Source: Procambarus clarkii
Lineage: Eukaryota > Arthropoda > Malacostraca > Decapoda > Cambaridae
DNA: 64,000 nucleotides
Assembly: GCF_040958095.1 (NCBI RefSeq)
Contig: NC_091181.1
Coordinates: forward strand, 23,565,026 to 23,629,025
Direction: 5' to 3'
The position numbers and the translations under genes were made by a program. Shown piece by piece: positions 23,363 through 39,422 of this stretch; position 1 is the stretch's first letter; each line of letters opens with the position of its first letter. Below the pieces are notes generated by a model that worked only from the letters and a program-made list of their open reading frames with translations, did not search any database and was not told the DNA's origin.

Positions 23363-24534
23363 TATCCTGATATACAAAGGGGATAGACAAGAGGCACTAA
23401 ACTACAGGCCAGTGTCCCTAACTTGCATACCATGCAAGCTGAAGGAGAAGATTGTGCGAAAAAAGCTTGTGGAACATCTGGAGTGAAGGAACTTTGTAAC
23501 ACATCATCAACATAGATTCAGGGATGGGAAGTCCTGCCTCACAAGATTAATTGAATTCTATGACCAGGCAACAAAAATCAGGTAAGAAAGAGTGAGGTGG
23601 GCAGACTGCATATTTTTGGATTGCCAGAAAGCCTTTGACACAGTACCACACAAGAGGCTAGTGAAAACGCTGGAAATGCAGGCAGGAGTGAGAGGGAAGG
23701 TATTCTATTGGATAAAGGAGACACTAAGCAACAGAAGACAGCGAGTCAGTGTGAGGGGTGAGGCCTCACATTGGCGAGACGTCACCAGAGGAGTCCCGCA
23801 GGGGCTTGGACCTATACTGTTTCTGATATATGTAAATTATATCCCAGAGGGTATAGAAGCGTTCCTCTCATTGTTTGTTAATGATGCAAAAATTATGAGG
23901 AGGATTAAAACAGAGGATGATAGTAGGAGGCTACAAGATGACCTAGACAGACTGAATGAATGGTCCAACAAATGGCTACTAAAATTCAACCTGAGTAAAT
24001 GCTAGGTCATGAAACTAGGCGGTGGACACAGGAGGCGGCCCCAGCATGGAGCCCGCACCTTGTCAAGCACAAGACGAAGCTGGAAAAAGTTTAGAGGTAT
24101 ACCACTAGGCTAGTCCCAGAACTAAGAGGCATGAGTTACGAGAAAAGGCTGCGTGAAATGCACCTCACGACACTGGAAGACATAAGAGTAAGAGGAGACA
24201 TAATCACTACCTACAAAATTCTCAGAGGAAATGACAGGGTAGATAAGGAAACACTTTTTAACACGGGTTGTACGCAAACAAGGGGACACAGGTGGAAACT
24301 GAGTACCCAAATGAGCCACAGGAACGTTAGAAAGAACTTTTTAAGTGTCAGAGTAGTTAACAAGTGGAACGCATTAGGCAGTGATGTACTGGAGGCTGAC
24401 TCCATACACTGCTTCACATGTAGATACGATAGAGCACAGTAGGCTCAGGAATCTGTACATCAGTAGATTGACGGTTGAGAGGCGGGACCAAAGAGCCAAA
24501 GCCCAACCCCCGCAAGCACAATTAGGTGAGTACA
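23363..24534 (+). mobile_element. CR1/L2-like LINE, copy D
   Basis: It starts inside the RT (ATATACAAAGGGGATAGACA = YKGDRQ) and runs to the family tail at 24,534. It includes FLDCQKAFDTVPHKR, PQGLGPI, FVNDAKIM and, after an internal deletion near 24,033, the C-terminal block (24,131-24,442). It is nearly identical to copy B in the opposite orientation. It shares a stop after VEHLE, a stop before ERVRWADC, the shortened PQG box and the VND change. The deletion relative to copy B is about 230 bp. Confidence 0.88.
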
Positions 24535-24770
24535 CAACCCAACCACCAGGCATTTAACCACCACCACACAATTCCACCACTAGGCTCTCCACCACCTCAC
24601 ACCACCATCAAAAGGCCCTTCACCACACCACACATCCCCATAACTTAGCTGTTCACCACACCTACACATCCCAACCACTAGACCCTTCACCACCACCATC
24701 ACCAGCACCACACATCCCCCACCTCCTAACACACCACCACTCCACATCCCCACCACCACGCCCAACATCA
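24535..24770. repeat. Degenerate CA-rich minisatellite of the 31-bp family
   Basis: CCACCACCACACATCCC-like units, imperfect, follow directly on the 3' tail of LINE copy D and precede LINE copy E. Confidence 0.8.
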
Positions 24771-24784
24771 ACCTCACACTGATA

Positions 24785-25998
24785 TTCACACTGAATGACT
24801 CGGATATAATGGAAGTTAAGTTGGAAGCCCCATTGGGAATGAGCGATCACAGTGTATTGATATATGCGTACCCGGTAGAGAAAGCAATAATCTCCCCCAA
24901 AAAAGAACTAGAAAAGAAGAGGCTGGCATATCGAAAGAGAAATTATGAGGAGATAAGAAAATTTCTAAAAGAAATACCATGGGGACACAGATCTCAGAAT
25001 TAAAATCGTACAAGACATGATGGACTATGTCACCCAAAGTGTCAGGAGGCAGTAAACAAGATTAACCCGTCCCAAAAGAAAAAAATGAGAAGCGAAAGAG
25101 GAATCCATGGTTTAGTAAGGCATGCATGGAAGCAAAGGATAGGAACAAAAGGGCGTGGATGAACTTCCGAAATTACAGAACAGCAGAAAGCCAAGAGAGA
25201 TAACAGAGAGCCAGGAATGAGTATGTCAGTGTGAGAAGAGAAGCAGAGAGACAGTGTGAACATAATATGGCAAACGAAGCCAAGACCAAACCAAAACTGC
25301 TCCACAGTCACATCAGGAGGAAAACACCAGTGAAAGAACAGGTGATGAAACTTAAAATGGGTGAGGACAGTACACATAGAATAACAATGAGGATAACACC
25401 AGCGGCAAATGCCAGGTTGGTCAACATAAGAATGGTCTTTAGAAACTTGTGTAAGGAATCATTCAGAACCTTGTATACCACGCATGTCAGACCAATCCTG
25501 GAGTATGCAGCTCCAGCATTGGGCCAATATCTCGTCAAGCATAAAACTAAATTAGAGAAGGTTCAGAGGTTTGCCACCAGACTAGGGCCCGAAATGAGGG
25601 GTATGAACTATGAGGAGAGACTACAGGAATTAATCTTCCCGTCGGTGGAAGACAGGATAGTTAGGAGAGACATGATCACCATAAAAGACTCTCAAAGGGA
25701 TTGATAGGGTAGACAAAGTCAGTTTATTTAACACAAGGGGCACACGGCTAGAGGACACAGGTGGAAACTGAGTGCACAAATGAGCATAAAGTCATTAGAA
25801 AGACTTTTTTTAAGGAATCAGAGAAGTAGTACTAAATGGAATACATTACAAAGTGATGTGGTGGAGGCTGACTCCATTCACAGTTTCCAATGTAGATATT
25901 CTAGAGCCCAATAGGCTCAGGAATATGTACACCTGTTGATTGACAGTTGAGAAGTGGGGACCAAAGAGCCGAAGCTGGAGCCACGCAAGCACAACTAG
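24785..25998 (+). mobile_element. CR1/L2-like LINE, copy E, internally deleted
   Basis: It begins in the endonuclease end (MEVKLEAPLGMSDHSVLI) and continues through the basic linker (RARNEYVSVRREAE) to about 25,365. It then jumps straight to the RT C-terminus (MRITPAANARLVNIRMVFRN), so the whole RT core is missing. The end block reads MNYEERLQEL...SVEDRIVRRDMIT. The 3' tail (25,910-25,998) passes into the 4-kb minisatellite. Confidence 0.88.
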
Positions 25999-26004
25999 GT
26001 GAGT

Positions 26005-29000
26005 ACACTACCTGGCCACCAGGCCCACCACCACCACACATCCCCACCACCAGGCCCACCACCACCACACATCCCCACCACCAGGCCCACCACTACCACA
26101 CATCCCCACCACCAGGCCCACCACCACCACACATCCCCACCACCAGGCCCACCACTACCACACATCCCCACCACCAGGCCCACCACCACCACACATCCCC
26201 ACCACCAGGCCCACCACCACCACACATCCCCACCACCAGGCCCACCACTACCATACATCCCCACCACCAGGCCCACCACCACCACACATCCCCACCACCA
26301 GGCCCACCACCAGGCCCACCACTACCACACATCCCCACCACCAGGCCCACCACCACCACACATCCCCACCACCAGGCCCACCACTACCACACATCCCCAC
26401 CACCAGGCCCACCACCACCACACATCCCCACCACCAGGCCCACCACCACCACACATCCCCACCACCAGGCCCACCACCACCACACATCCCCACCACCAGG
26501 CCCACCACCACCACACATCCTCACCACCAGGCCCACCACCAGGCCCACCACCACCACACATCCCCACCACCACCACACATCCCCAACAACCAGGCCCACC
26601 ACCACCACCAGGCCCACCACCACCACACATCCCCACCACCAGGCCCACCACCACCACACATCCCCACCACCAGGCCCACCACTACCACACATCCCCACCA
26701 CCAGGCCCACCACTACCACACATCCCCACCACCAGGCCCACCACCACCACACATCCCCACCACCAGGCCCACCACCACCACACATCCCCACCACCAGGCC
26801 CACCACCACCACACATCCCCACCACCACCACACATCCCCACCACCAGGCCCACCACCACCACACATCCCCACCACCACCACACATCCCCACCACCAGGCC
26901 CACCACCACCACACATCCTCACCACCAGGCCCACCACCACCACACATCCCCACCACCAGGCCCACCACCACCACACATCCCCACCACCACCACACATCCC
27001 CACCACCAGGCCCACCACCACCACCAGGCCCACCACCACCACACATCCCCACCACCTGGCCCACCACCACCACACATCCCCACCACCAGGGCCACCACCA
27101 CCACACATCCCCACCACCAGGCCCACCACCATCACACATCCCCACCACCAGGCCCACCACCACCACACATCCCCACCACCAGGCCCACCACCACCACACA
27201 TCCCCACCACCAGGCCCACCACCACCACACATCCCCACCACCAGGCCCACCACCACCACACATCCCCACCACCAGGCCCACCACCACCACACATCCCCAC
27301 CACCAGGCCCACCACCACCACACATCCCCACCACCAGGCCCACCACCACCACACATCCCCACCACCACCACACATCCCCACCACCACCACACATCCCCAC
27401 CACCAGGCCCACCACCACCACACATCCCCACCACCAGGCCCACCACCACCACACATCCCCACCACCAGGCCCACCACCACCACACATCCTCACCACGAGG
27501 CCCACCACCACCACACATCCCCACCACCAGGCCCACCACCACCACACATCCTCACCACGAGGCCCACCACCACCACACATCCCCACCACCAGGCCCACCA
27601 CCACCACACATCCTCACCAAGAGGCCCACCACCACCACACATCCCCCCCACCAGGCCCACCACCACCACCAGGCCCACCACCACCACACATCCCCACCAC
27701 CAGGCCCACCACCATCACACATCCCCACCACCAGGCCCACCACCACCACACATCCCCACCACCAGGCCCACCACCACCACACATCCCCACCACCAGGCCC
27801 ACCACCACCACACATCCCCACCACCACCACACATCCCCACCACCAGGCCCACCACCACCACACATCCTCACCACCAGGCCCACCACCACCACACATCCCC
27901 ACCACCAGGCCCACCACCACCACACATCCCCACCACCACCACACATCCCCACCACCAGGCCCACCACCACCACACATCCCCACCACCAGGCCCACCACCA
28001 CAACACATCCCCACCACCAGGCCCACCACCACCACACATCCTCACCACGAGGCCCACCACCACCACACATCCCCACCACCAGGCCCACCACCACCACACA
28101 TCCTCACCACGAGGCCCACCACCACCACACATCCCCACCACCAGGCCCACCACCACCACACATCCTCACCAAGAGGCCCACCACCACCACACATCCCCAC
28201 CACCAGGCCCACCACCACCACCAGGCCCACCACCACCACACATCCCCACCACCAGGCCCACCACCACCACACATCCCCACCACCAGGCCCACCACCACCA
28301 CACATCCCCACCACCAGGCCCACCACCACCACACATCCTCACCACCAGGCCCACCACCAGGCCCACCACCACCACACATCCCCACCACCACCACACATCC
28401 CCAACAACCAGGCCCACCACCACCACCAGGCCCACCACCACCACACATCCCCACCACCAGGCCCACCACCACCACACATCCCCACCACCAGGCCCACCAC
28501 TACCACACATCCCCACCACCAGGCCCACCACTACCACACATCCCCACCACCAGGCCCACCACCACCACACATCCCCACCACCAGGCCCACCACCACCACA
28601 CATCCCCACCACCAGGCCCACCACCACCACACATCCCCACCACCACCACACATCCCCACCACCAGGCCCACCACCACCACACATCCCCACCACCACCACA
28701 CATCCCCACCACCAGGCCCACCACCACCACACATCCTCACCACCAGGCCCACCACCACCACACATCCCCACCACCAGGCCCACCACCACCACACATCCCC
28801 ACCACCACCACACATCCCCACCACCAGGCCCACCACCACCACCAGGCCCACCACCACCACACATCCCCACCACCTGGCCCACCACCACCACACATCCCCA
28901 CCACCAGGGCCACCACCACCACACATCCCCACCACCAGGCCCACCACCATCACACATCCCCACCACCAGGCCCACCACCACCACACATCCCCACCACCAG

Positions 29001-30055
29001 GCCCACCACCACCACACATCCCCACCACCAGGCCCACCACCACCACACATCCCCACCACCAGGCCCACCACCACCACACATCCCCACCACCAGGCCCACC
29101 ACCACCACACATCCCCACCACCAGGCCCACCACCACCACACATCCCCACCACCAGGCCCACCACCACCACACATCCCCACCACCACCACACATCCCCACC
29201 ACCACCACACATCCCCACCACCAGGCCCACCACCACCACACATCCCCACCACCAGGCCCACCACCACCACACATCCCCACCACCAGGCCCACCACCACCA
29301 CACATCCTCACCACGAGGCCCACCACCACCACACATCCCCACCACCAGGCCCACCACCACCACACATCCTCACCACGAGGCCCACCACCACCACACATCC
29401 CCACCACCAGGCCCACCACCACCACACATCCTCACCAAGAGGCCCACCACCACCACACATCCCCACCACCAGGCCCACCACCACCACCAGGCCCACCACC
29501 ACCACACATCCTCACCACCTGGCCCACCACCACCACCACACATCCCCACCACCAGGGCCACCACCACCACACATCCCCACCACCAGGCCCACCACCACCA
29601 CACATCCCCACCACCAGGCCCACCACCACCACACATCCCCACCACCAGGCCCACCACCACCACACATCCCCACCACCACCACACATCCCCTCCACCACCA
29701 CACATCCCCACCACCAGGCCCACCACCACCACCAGGCCCACCACCACCACACATCCCCACCACCTGGCCCACCACCACCACACATCCCCACCACCAGGGC
29801 CACCACCACCACACATCCCCACCACCAGGCCCACCACCACCACACATCCCCACCACCAGGCCCACCACCACCACACATCCCCACCACCAGGCCCACCACC
29901 ACCACACATCCCCACCACCAGGCCCACCACCACCACACATCCCCACCACCTGGCCCACCACCACCACACATCCCCACCACCAGGCCCACTACCACCACAC
30001 ATCCCCACCACTTGGCCCACCACCACCACACACCCCCCCCCCCCCGCACCACCTT
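26005..30055. repeat. 4-kb minisatellite, 31-bp unit with higher-order structure
   Basis: The unit on the plus strand is CCACCACCACACATCCCCAC followed by CACCAGGCCCA (31 bp). Shorter units of about 15-16 bp are interspersed. Variant units (CTACCAC, AACAACCAGG, CACGAGG, CATCACAC) recur in the same order 1,818 bp apart, from about 26,420-27,690 to 28,240-29,508. The array ends in a C-run near 30,035. The G-rich minus strand has closely spaced GGG/GG runs. Because no unit contains a stop in several frames, frames over 1,300 codons run through it. They are not genes. Confidence 0.97.
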
Positions 30056-30074
30056 GCCCTTCACCACCATTTAA

Positions 30075-30570
30075 TGATCCATCATACACCAGTATACGCT
30101 GGTATACGCTCTGATTATACCTTAATATGATATAATACAGTATAACTTTCGTTCACTATTATAAATTTATTTTGCTATATCTTTGATAAACTATTATGTA
30201 TAGGTTCTATGTATTACTGTACTATGTGTCTTGTGTATTACTGTGTATTACTATCATATGTATTATAATATCTCTATTAGTGTGATGTCAAGTGAATTAG
30301 GCTGCTGTTGGTTGATTGATATTGTGATACTTTGTATTGTGAGGATATATACTCATAGATCATGTTGTGTTATATTATATTATATTATACTTGTATCATT
30401 GTATAACTATGTATTAATGAACATTGTTTTAGAGAAGAGTGCTAACGGTTGGGCCGGCTGGCTAGGCTAAATTCTTTTGAATACTTTCCCTACCCCCTGA
30501 ATTTTTTTTATTGGGGTTAAAATTAACATAGATATATGACCGAACCTAACCAACCCTACCTAACCCTACC
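30075..30570. other. AT-rich flank; MITE core fragment at its end
   Basis: No gene was recognised. About 30,515-30,570 reads TTAACATAGATATATGACCG then AACCTAACCAACCCTACC, which is the inner part of the foldback MITE family of 31.65 kb. It abuts the left inverted repeat of the large KDZ element. Confidence 0.6.
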
Positions 30571-31184
30571 TATCATAAAGAAGAACGACGACCATTGACC
30601 GTCTAGTGCTCCAACAGAGTGTAACTGTAATTAACAATGCTCAAGTCCTGACCAACAGTCAAATATTAATCCATCAGCCACGAAGCAGAGCGTCTCCCAA
30701 CATCAATTCTAGTGCAGGGTCCTGTTGAACAAATTTTCCGATTTTACATAGGTTTACCGTGACAGACACTAACAATAGTAGCCTTGAAGAGGAAAGGAAA
30801 TCGGCAGATTGTCGAAGGTTTGCCTGATATTTTCCAGCTATACAGTACTTTAAAAGAAAAGTTAACAGATGTTTGACTTGTAGCGAGTAGATTATCCCAA
30901 TAATATACTCGCTCCAAATATAGTGTTAATATTCCTGTCAACCTTTGAAGATGAATGAGGTGAGGCCATTGACCAGACTTTTATCCTTCTGTTTCACCAA
31001 TATTTACCAACCATCGGGATGAATACTTATATGACACAAACTAGACATATTAGTATAAAAAGAACTAACAATTCTCCAAATAGTAGGACGTGATTCAGTT
31101 TTCATGGATATATTCATTTTCGGGTGTTCGACTTCAGTTTGGAAATATGAAAAGGCACAGTTTGGTGCATTCAGATGATAAAGC
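30571..31184 (+). repeat. Left terminal inverted repeat of the KDZ element
   Basis: Starts TATCATAAAGAAGAACGACG and ends CAGATGATAAAGC. It matches the reverse complement of 61,258-61,778 with only scattered single-base differences. It carries about 100 bp (30,878-30,977) that the right copy lacks, bounded by the direct repeat GACTT. Confidence 0.85.
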
Positions 31185-31653
31185 AAAATTACCGTTTTAA
31201 GTAGTCAGTCCAGAATGTGTGAATCTTTATACGTAGACATCTTTTATATATAATTTATATATATATATAATAGCCATATGCTGTATTGTGACTACCAATT
31301 TTTGTCAACTACCATTCAAGCTGTCATTGCAATCAATCTTATATTGTTTTCTGCTGTATTGTGCCTACCAATTTTTGTCAACTACCATTCAAGCTGTCAT
31401 TGTAATCAATCTTAGCTACCTATGTGCTTTAATATACTGTACCTACAATTTTCTCTCATCTTCTTTTTTTCATTCCATGTAACTGTTATCATTTTTTTTC
31501 TATAAATTTTACAAGTATTTACCTACTTAAAATTTTCTTAGATTAAGGACCTGCCCGAAACGCTGCGCGTACTAGTGGCTTTACAAGACTGTAATTACCA
31601 TATTATATATATATATATATATAAATATATATTATATATATATATATATATAT

Positions 31654-32283
<630 letters not shown>

Positions 32284-32289
32284 ATATAT

Positions 32290-33340
32290 ATATATAATGT
32301 GTGTGAATATTCTCGTGTATATATTTATTTATTTATTTTTTTATTTATTTATATATTAGAAGGTACATTGGGTTGAGAAAGTAAAAATGATAATATAATG
32401 ATATAAACTCCTTGTTACAATATACTGTTTCATCTTACATGATATATATAAGTGTCATTAGTCTCATAAATAAAGTTCTTATTTTGCTGGAGATACTCTT
32501 ATTATTTAGTTAAGAATTACTGAACTGTAATTACCTACTGTGTATTTAGTGTGGTGCTTACCAGTTGAAGATGCTAGGAGTTGATACAAGAGTGTGCAGA
32601 GAGAGTTAGCAATTTAGCCTAGCAGGAATTCATACCTGTGATATTGTACAGAATTATATTACTGTACCTGAGTTTACCTGAGATCCAGAAATACTAGTGG
32701 TCTTGAAAAAGACTGAAAGCCAGCTGCTTGTAGAAGGTCCCCTCATTTGCCTTGATGATCTATACTTTAAAAGTTAGTAGAGTTTTGCCATTTACGTATT
32801 CGGCGGGTAGGTAGTTCCATATGTTAATAATCGTGTGGGTAAAAAAACATCTCTTGTTCTCAGATTTCTCCTATGTTGTGGCTTTTAATGCTCCAAACTG
32901 TTTTATCATATTAAACAGTTTAAATATTAAAATGGTATATATATGTTTTTTAGAAATCTTTCTCAAATTATATATTTTGAATTTTAAATTTCAACCTCCT
33001 TAAATACAACTAGGTGACTACATTACAACTAAGTGAGTACATTTTTTTGTACATGTATTAGCATGACTCTGGCATTTATTAACCTGACTCTGGCAGTTAT
33101 ATTAATCTGACTCTGGCATTTTTATTACCCTGAATCAACACTGGCAAATATATTAGTCAGACTCTGGATATGAATTACTGTATATCTGTTTATTATTTAG
33201 TTACGACCTGGTGCTACCTCACTCAGCTAATTTAGAACTTAAAATATGACATTAAACTTCAACAATATATTTACCTGAGTTTACCTGGTAAATATATTGT
33301 TTATAGTCTATTATATCAATATTATATAACTCCCACTAAT
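32290..33340. other. AT-rich, no gene recognised
   Basis: Short 'GACTCTGGCA.TTATTA' blocks repeat loosely at about 33,060-33,180. 32,640-33,010 resembles decayed 3' LINE sequence, including the phrase AACTAGGTGA near 33,010, but no block is clear enough to name. Confidence 0.4.
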
Positions 33341-34520
33341 ACCTCTGATGTTAATGACATTATTCTTTCTCTTAAACCAAAGTCAGGTGCCCTGGCTGAG
33401 ATACAAACTGTAACTTACAAAAAAAAACTCCTGATTTCATGCTACAGCCATTGCATTGCTCTACAACAAATCACTTGAACTCCACACCTTTCCTGATATT
33501 AACAAAAAAAAGTTAGCCCAGTCCCTAAAAGTTGTGATCTCACTTATGTCAACAATTACAGACCAATATCAATCTAGCCAAACTTGTCTAAATTATCTTA
33601 AAAGTTAATATACAAGCAACTTTACTCGTATGTATCTAAACACAATAAGTTCTTGCCAATATGGCTTTAGATCCAAAAAACGCATCAATGATGCACGGAT
33701 TAGTATGAACTTGATACATGCTGCTCTTGATAATATTGAGTACCTTGTTGGGTTATTTCCTGACCTATGTAATGTTTTGACACTGTTAACCACAATAACC
33801 TCGTTCTTAAACTACAATATTATAGAGTCAGATATCACTTCCTGCAATACCTTCAATCTTACCTTAGTGACAGGTTACAGTCACTAAGGTAAGTATCTTG
33901 TATGTTTTTGTGAACGAATTGAATTCTCCCACCCTACCCATTAACATTTGTGTTCCACATGTCAGTGTGTACTTGGCCCAAGTACGGTGTACAAGTACGG
34001 TGTACTTGTACTTGGTACTATATATTTTCATTTTTTCCATAGCACATGAGCTGGAACTTATCTTCGTTAAACACTATATTATTTTCTGTAGCCCATAGAA
34101 AGACCTGATCCTTTAAGATCTTCTTCGCTATTTAAGTCCCTTGACATGCTAAACATACACTCACTCCACACATTCTCCTGTGCAATCTACATGTACAAAA
34201 CCTTGTTCCTAAATGCTAATGTTGATCTGAAACTTTTTCACTATTTATTTTAATAGAACTAATGAGCACCATACCGGAAATAAATATCACTTATATATCC
34301 TCAGAGTAAGACTAAATCTGTGCAAACACTCCACGCAAATAAAAGGGCCCAATCTTTGCAATTTTCTCACTGATAAATTAAAAAAGTTTCCAAACCATGC
34401 CTAGTTCAAAAGTAAAATAAAAAAAAAAGAACCTTATTTCATCCTCATAGTTTCCAACATGGTGCTTCAAACTCACACTGGATCTTTTACAACCCCTACT
34501 TGCCTACTTTTTGCCTAATT
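33340..34520 (+). mobile_element. Decayed non-LTR RT fragment (Jockey-like group)
   Basis: Broken plus-strand frames give RT words in order: 'NNYRPISI' near 33,550, 'QYGFRSKK..NDA' near 33,660-33,700, 'LF.DL' near 33,755. A C-terminal part follows near 34,250-34,400 ('NEHHTGNKYHLY.LRVRLNLC', 'GPNL.NFLTDKLKKF'). The C-terminal words resemble those of the minus-strand LINE at 60.2-60.8 kb. Confidence 0.65.
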
Positions 34521-34693
34521 CTTTATGTAAAAGGAATATTAATCAAAACACAGAGCATTAGCATTAATTAGTGGTTTTACTTTATTACTTTTTCATGGTA
34601 CAGGCAAACACTTGCTAAGAGAGGTTTTTATAGAAACTTAATAAAATGATATCCTGACTTCATTAATTACTTTACCCTGACTGACATTTATAA

Positions 34694-37803
<3,110 letters not shown>

Positions 37804-38202
37804 CTGAAAAGAAAGGGTAAAATCCTAATGAACAAAAGGCCTCATGACGATCTCGTCTTCATAAAGACATATCTCTTTTGAGAAAGATCAACACTGGGGG
37901 ATTCTCATACTCAAATTTCCTAACACTTTGGAGGATATATTACATTACTATACATTACTATTACTATTACTATACATTACTTCTTTAAGAGGGCCAGATG
38001 TAACAAACCAGGAGCAAATATTTAAAGATCACCAAGCCACAATGTAGGATAGGAAACAGGTGTTATATATAGTAGGCATCCATCGGTCTCAGGAGACTAT
38101 GGAGTTGTGCTCTGGTGTCAGCCTGGTCAGGAGTGGCCTCACCAGGGCGCAAAGCCAGGGTAAGTTGATTCGGGGGAGAAGCTGTTACCCAGACAGCAGG
38201 TT

Positions 38203-38203
<1 letters not shown>

Positions 38204-38297
<94 letters not shown>

Positions 38298-39330
38298 AAA
38301 TATGACCGAAAAAGTAAGATTAATAATTCTAACACGAATTTTCTCAATCTTTCGTACATTTCGTTTCACTGTTGGAGGTAAATAAAAAATCAATTCTCCA
38401 AAATTCATTTTAATTTCTAGTCTGACGCGACACGAGCGCGTTTCGTAAAACTTATTACATTTTCAAAGACTTTAGTTCACAAATACACAACTGAATAGAA
38501 CTTACGCATCTCCGGTTTTATATCTACATTTGAGTGAGGTGGAAGGGGACTGCCCTCTTGGGGACTGTAAGCTCCAAAAAACCCAGTATATAGGCTAGAC
38601 AACAACATCTCTTTCTAGGCGTTTAACGATGCATAAGCAACAGGGCTCCATTAAGGAACATATAATCTCTTCCCACAACCAAACCATCGCCAGAGAAATC
38701 CTAGTAAACAACACAGAAATCATCGATAGATACAGCGATAGCAGGCGGCTTGACGTTTGCGAGGCACTACACATCAAGAAGTCAACACCAGCAATCAACA
38801 GCCAATTATTGCACAACTATATTCTACCCACCTCAAGACTCCGCTCCAATATAGAAGCATCAAGAAATATGGACCAATAGGCTTTCTACAAACACTTCTA
38901 TTCAATATCCATTGTTTCGTGTTCTGTCTTGTGTTGATGAAATTAATACCCTATTAATACTCTTGTTCTGTCTTGTGTTGATGAAATTCATACCCTATTA
39001 ATACCATATCTTGTTCTGTCTTGTGTTAATGCCACATCACCCCTTCCACCTCACTCAAATGTAGATATAAAACAGGAGATGCGTAAGTTCTATTCAGTTG
39101 TGTATTTGTGAACTAAAGTCTTTGAAAATGTAATAAGTTTTACGAAACGCGCTCGTGTCGCGTCAGACTAGAAATTAAAATGAATTTTGGAGAATTGATT
39201 TTTGATTTACCTCCAACAGTGAAACGAAATGTACGAAAGATTGAGAAAATTCGTGTTAGAATTATTAATCTTACTTTTTCGGTCATATTTAATAATATAT
39301 GTCTACAGGAAAGACTGCTACCAAAACATA

Positions 39331-39418
<88 letters not shown>
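38204..39418 (+). mobile_element. Penelope-like element 1: GIY-YIG fragment between inverted arms, in TA repeats
   Basis: Left arm 38,294-38,551 and right arm 39,038-39,297 are inverted copies. Between them, plus-strand codons from 38,541 give CPLGDCKLQKTQYIG, a stop, then TSLSRRLTMHKQQGSIKEHI and further to 38,880. This is the GIY-YIG endonuclease block of PLEs with a stop in its active region. No RT remains. Outside both arms lie (TA)n runs (38,204-38,292 and 39,333-39,418). Each arm has a GAAACGCGCTCGTGTCGCG segment preceded by a small stem. Confidence 0.8.

Positions 39419-39419
<1 letters not shown>

Positions 39420-39422
<3 letters not shown>

Noticed and set aside
26005-30055. CRISPR-like array
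   Set aside because: Units are contiguous with no unique spacers, and the genome is eukaryotic. It is a minisatellite.
25947-30114. Two plus-strand frames over 1,370 codons rich in Pro, His and Thr, and several Gly/Val/Trp frames on the minus strand
   Set aside because: They follow from a 31-bp repeat unit that lacks stop codons in several frames. Both strands and several frames are open at once, and there is no start context or domain.
30560-30571. Target-site duplication of the KDZ element
   Set aside because: The bases outside the left end (a CCTAA-rich MITE fragment) and outside the right end (GGTTCAGTTT) do not match beyond two or three bases.
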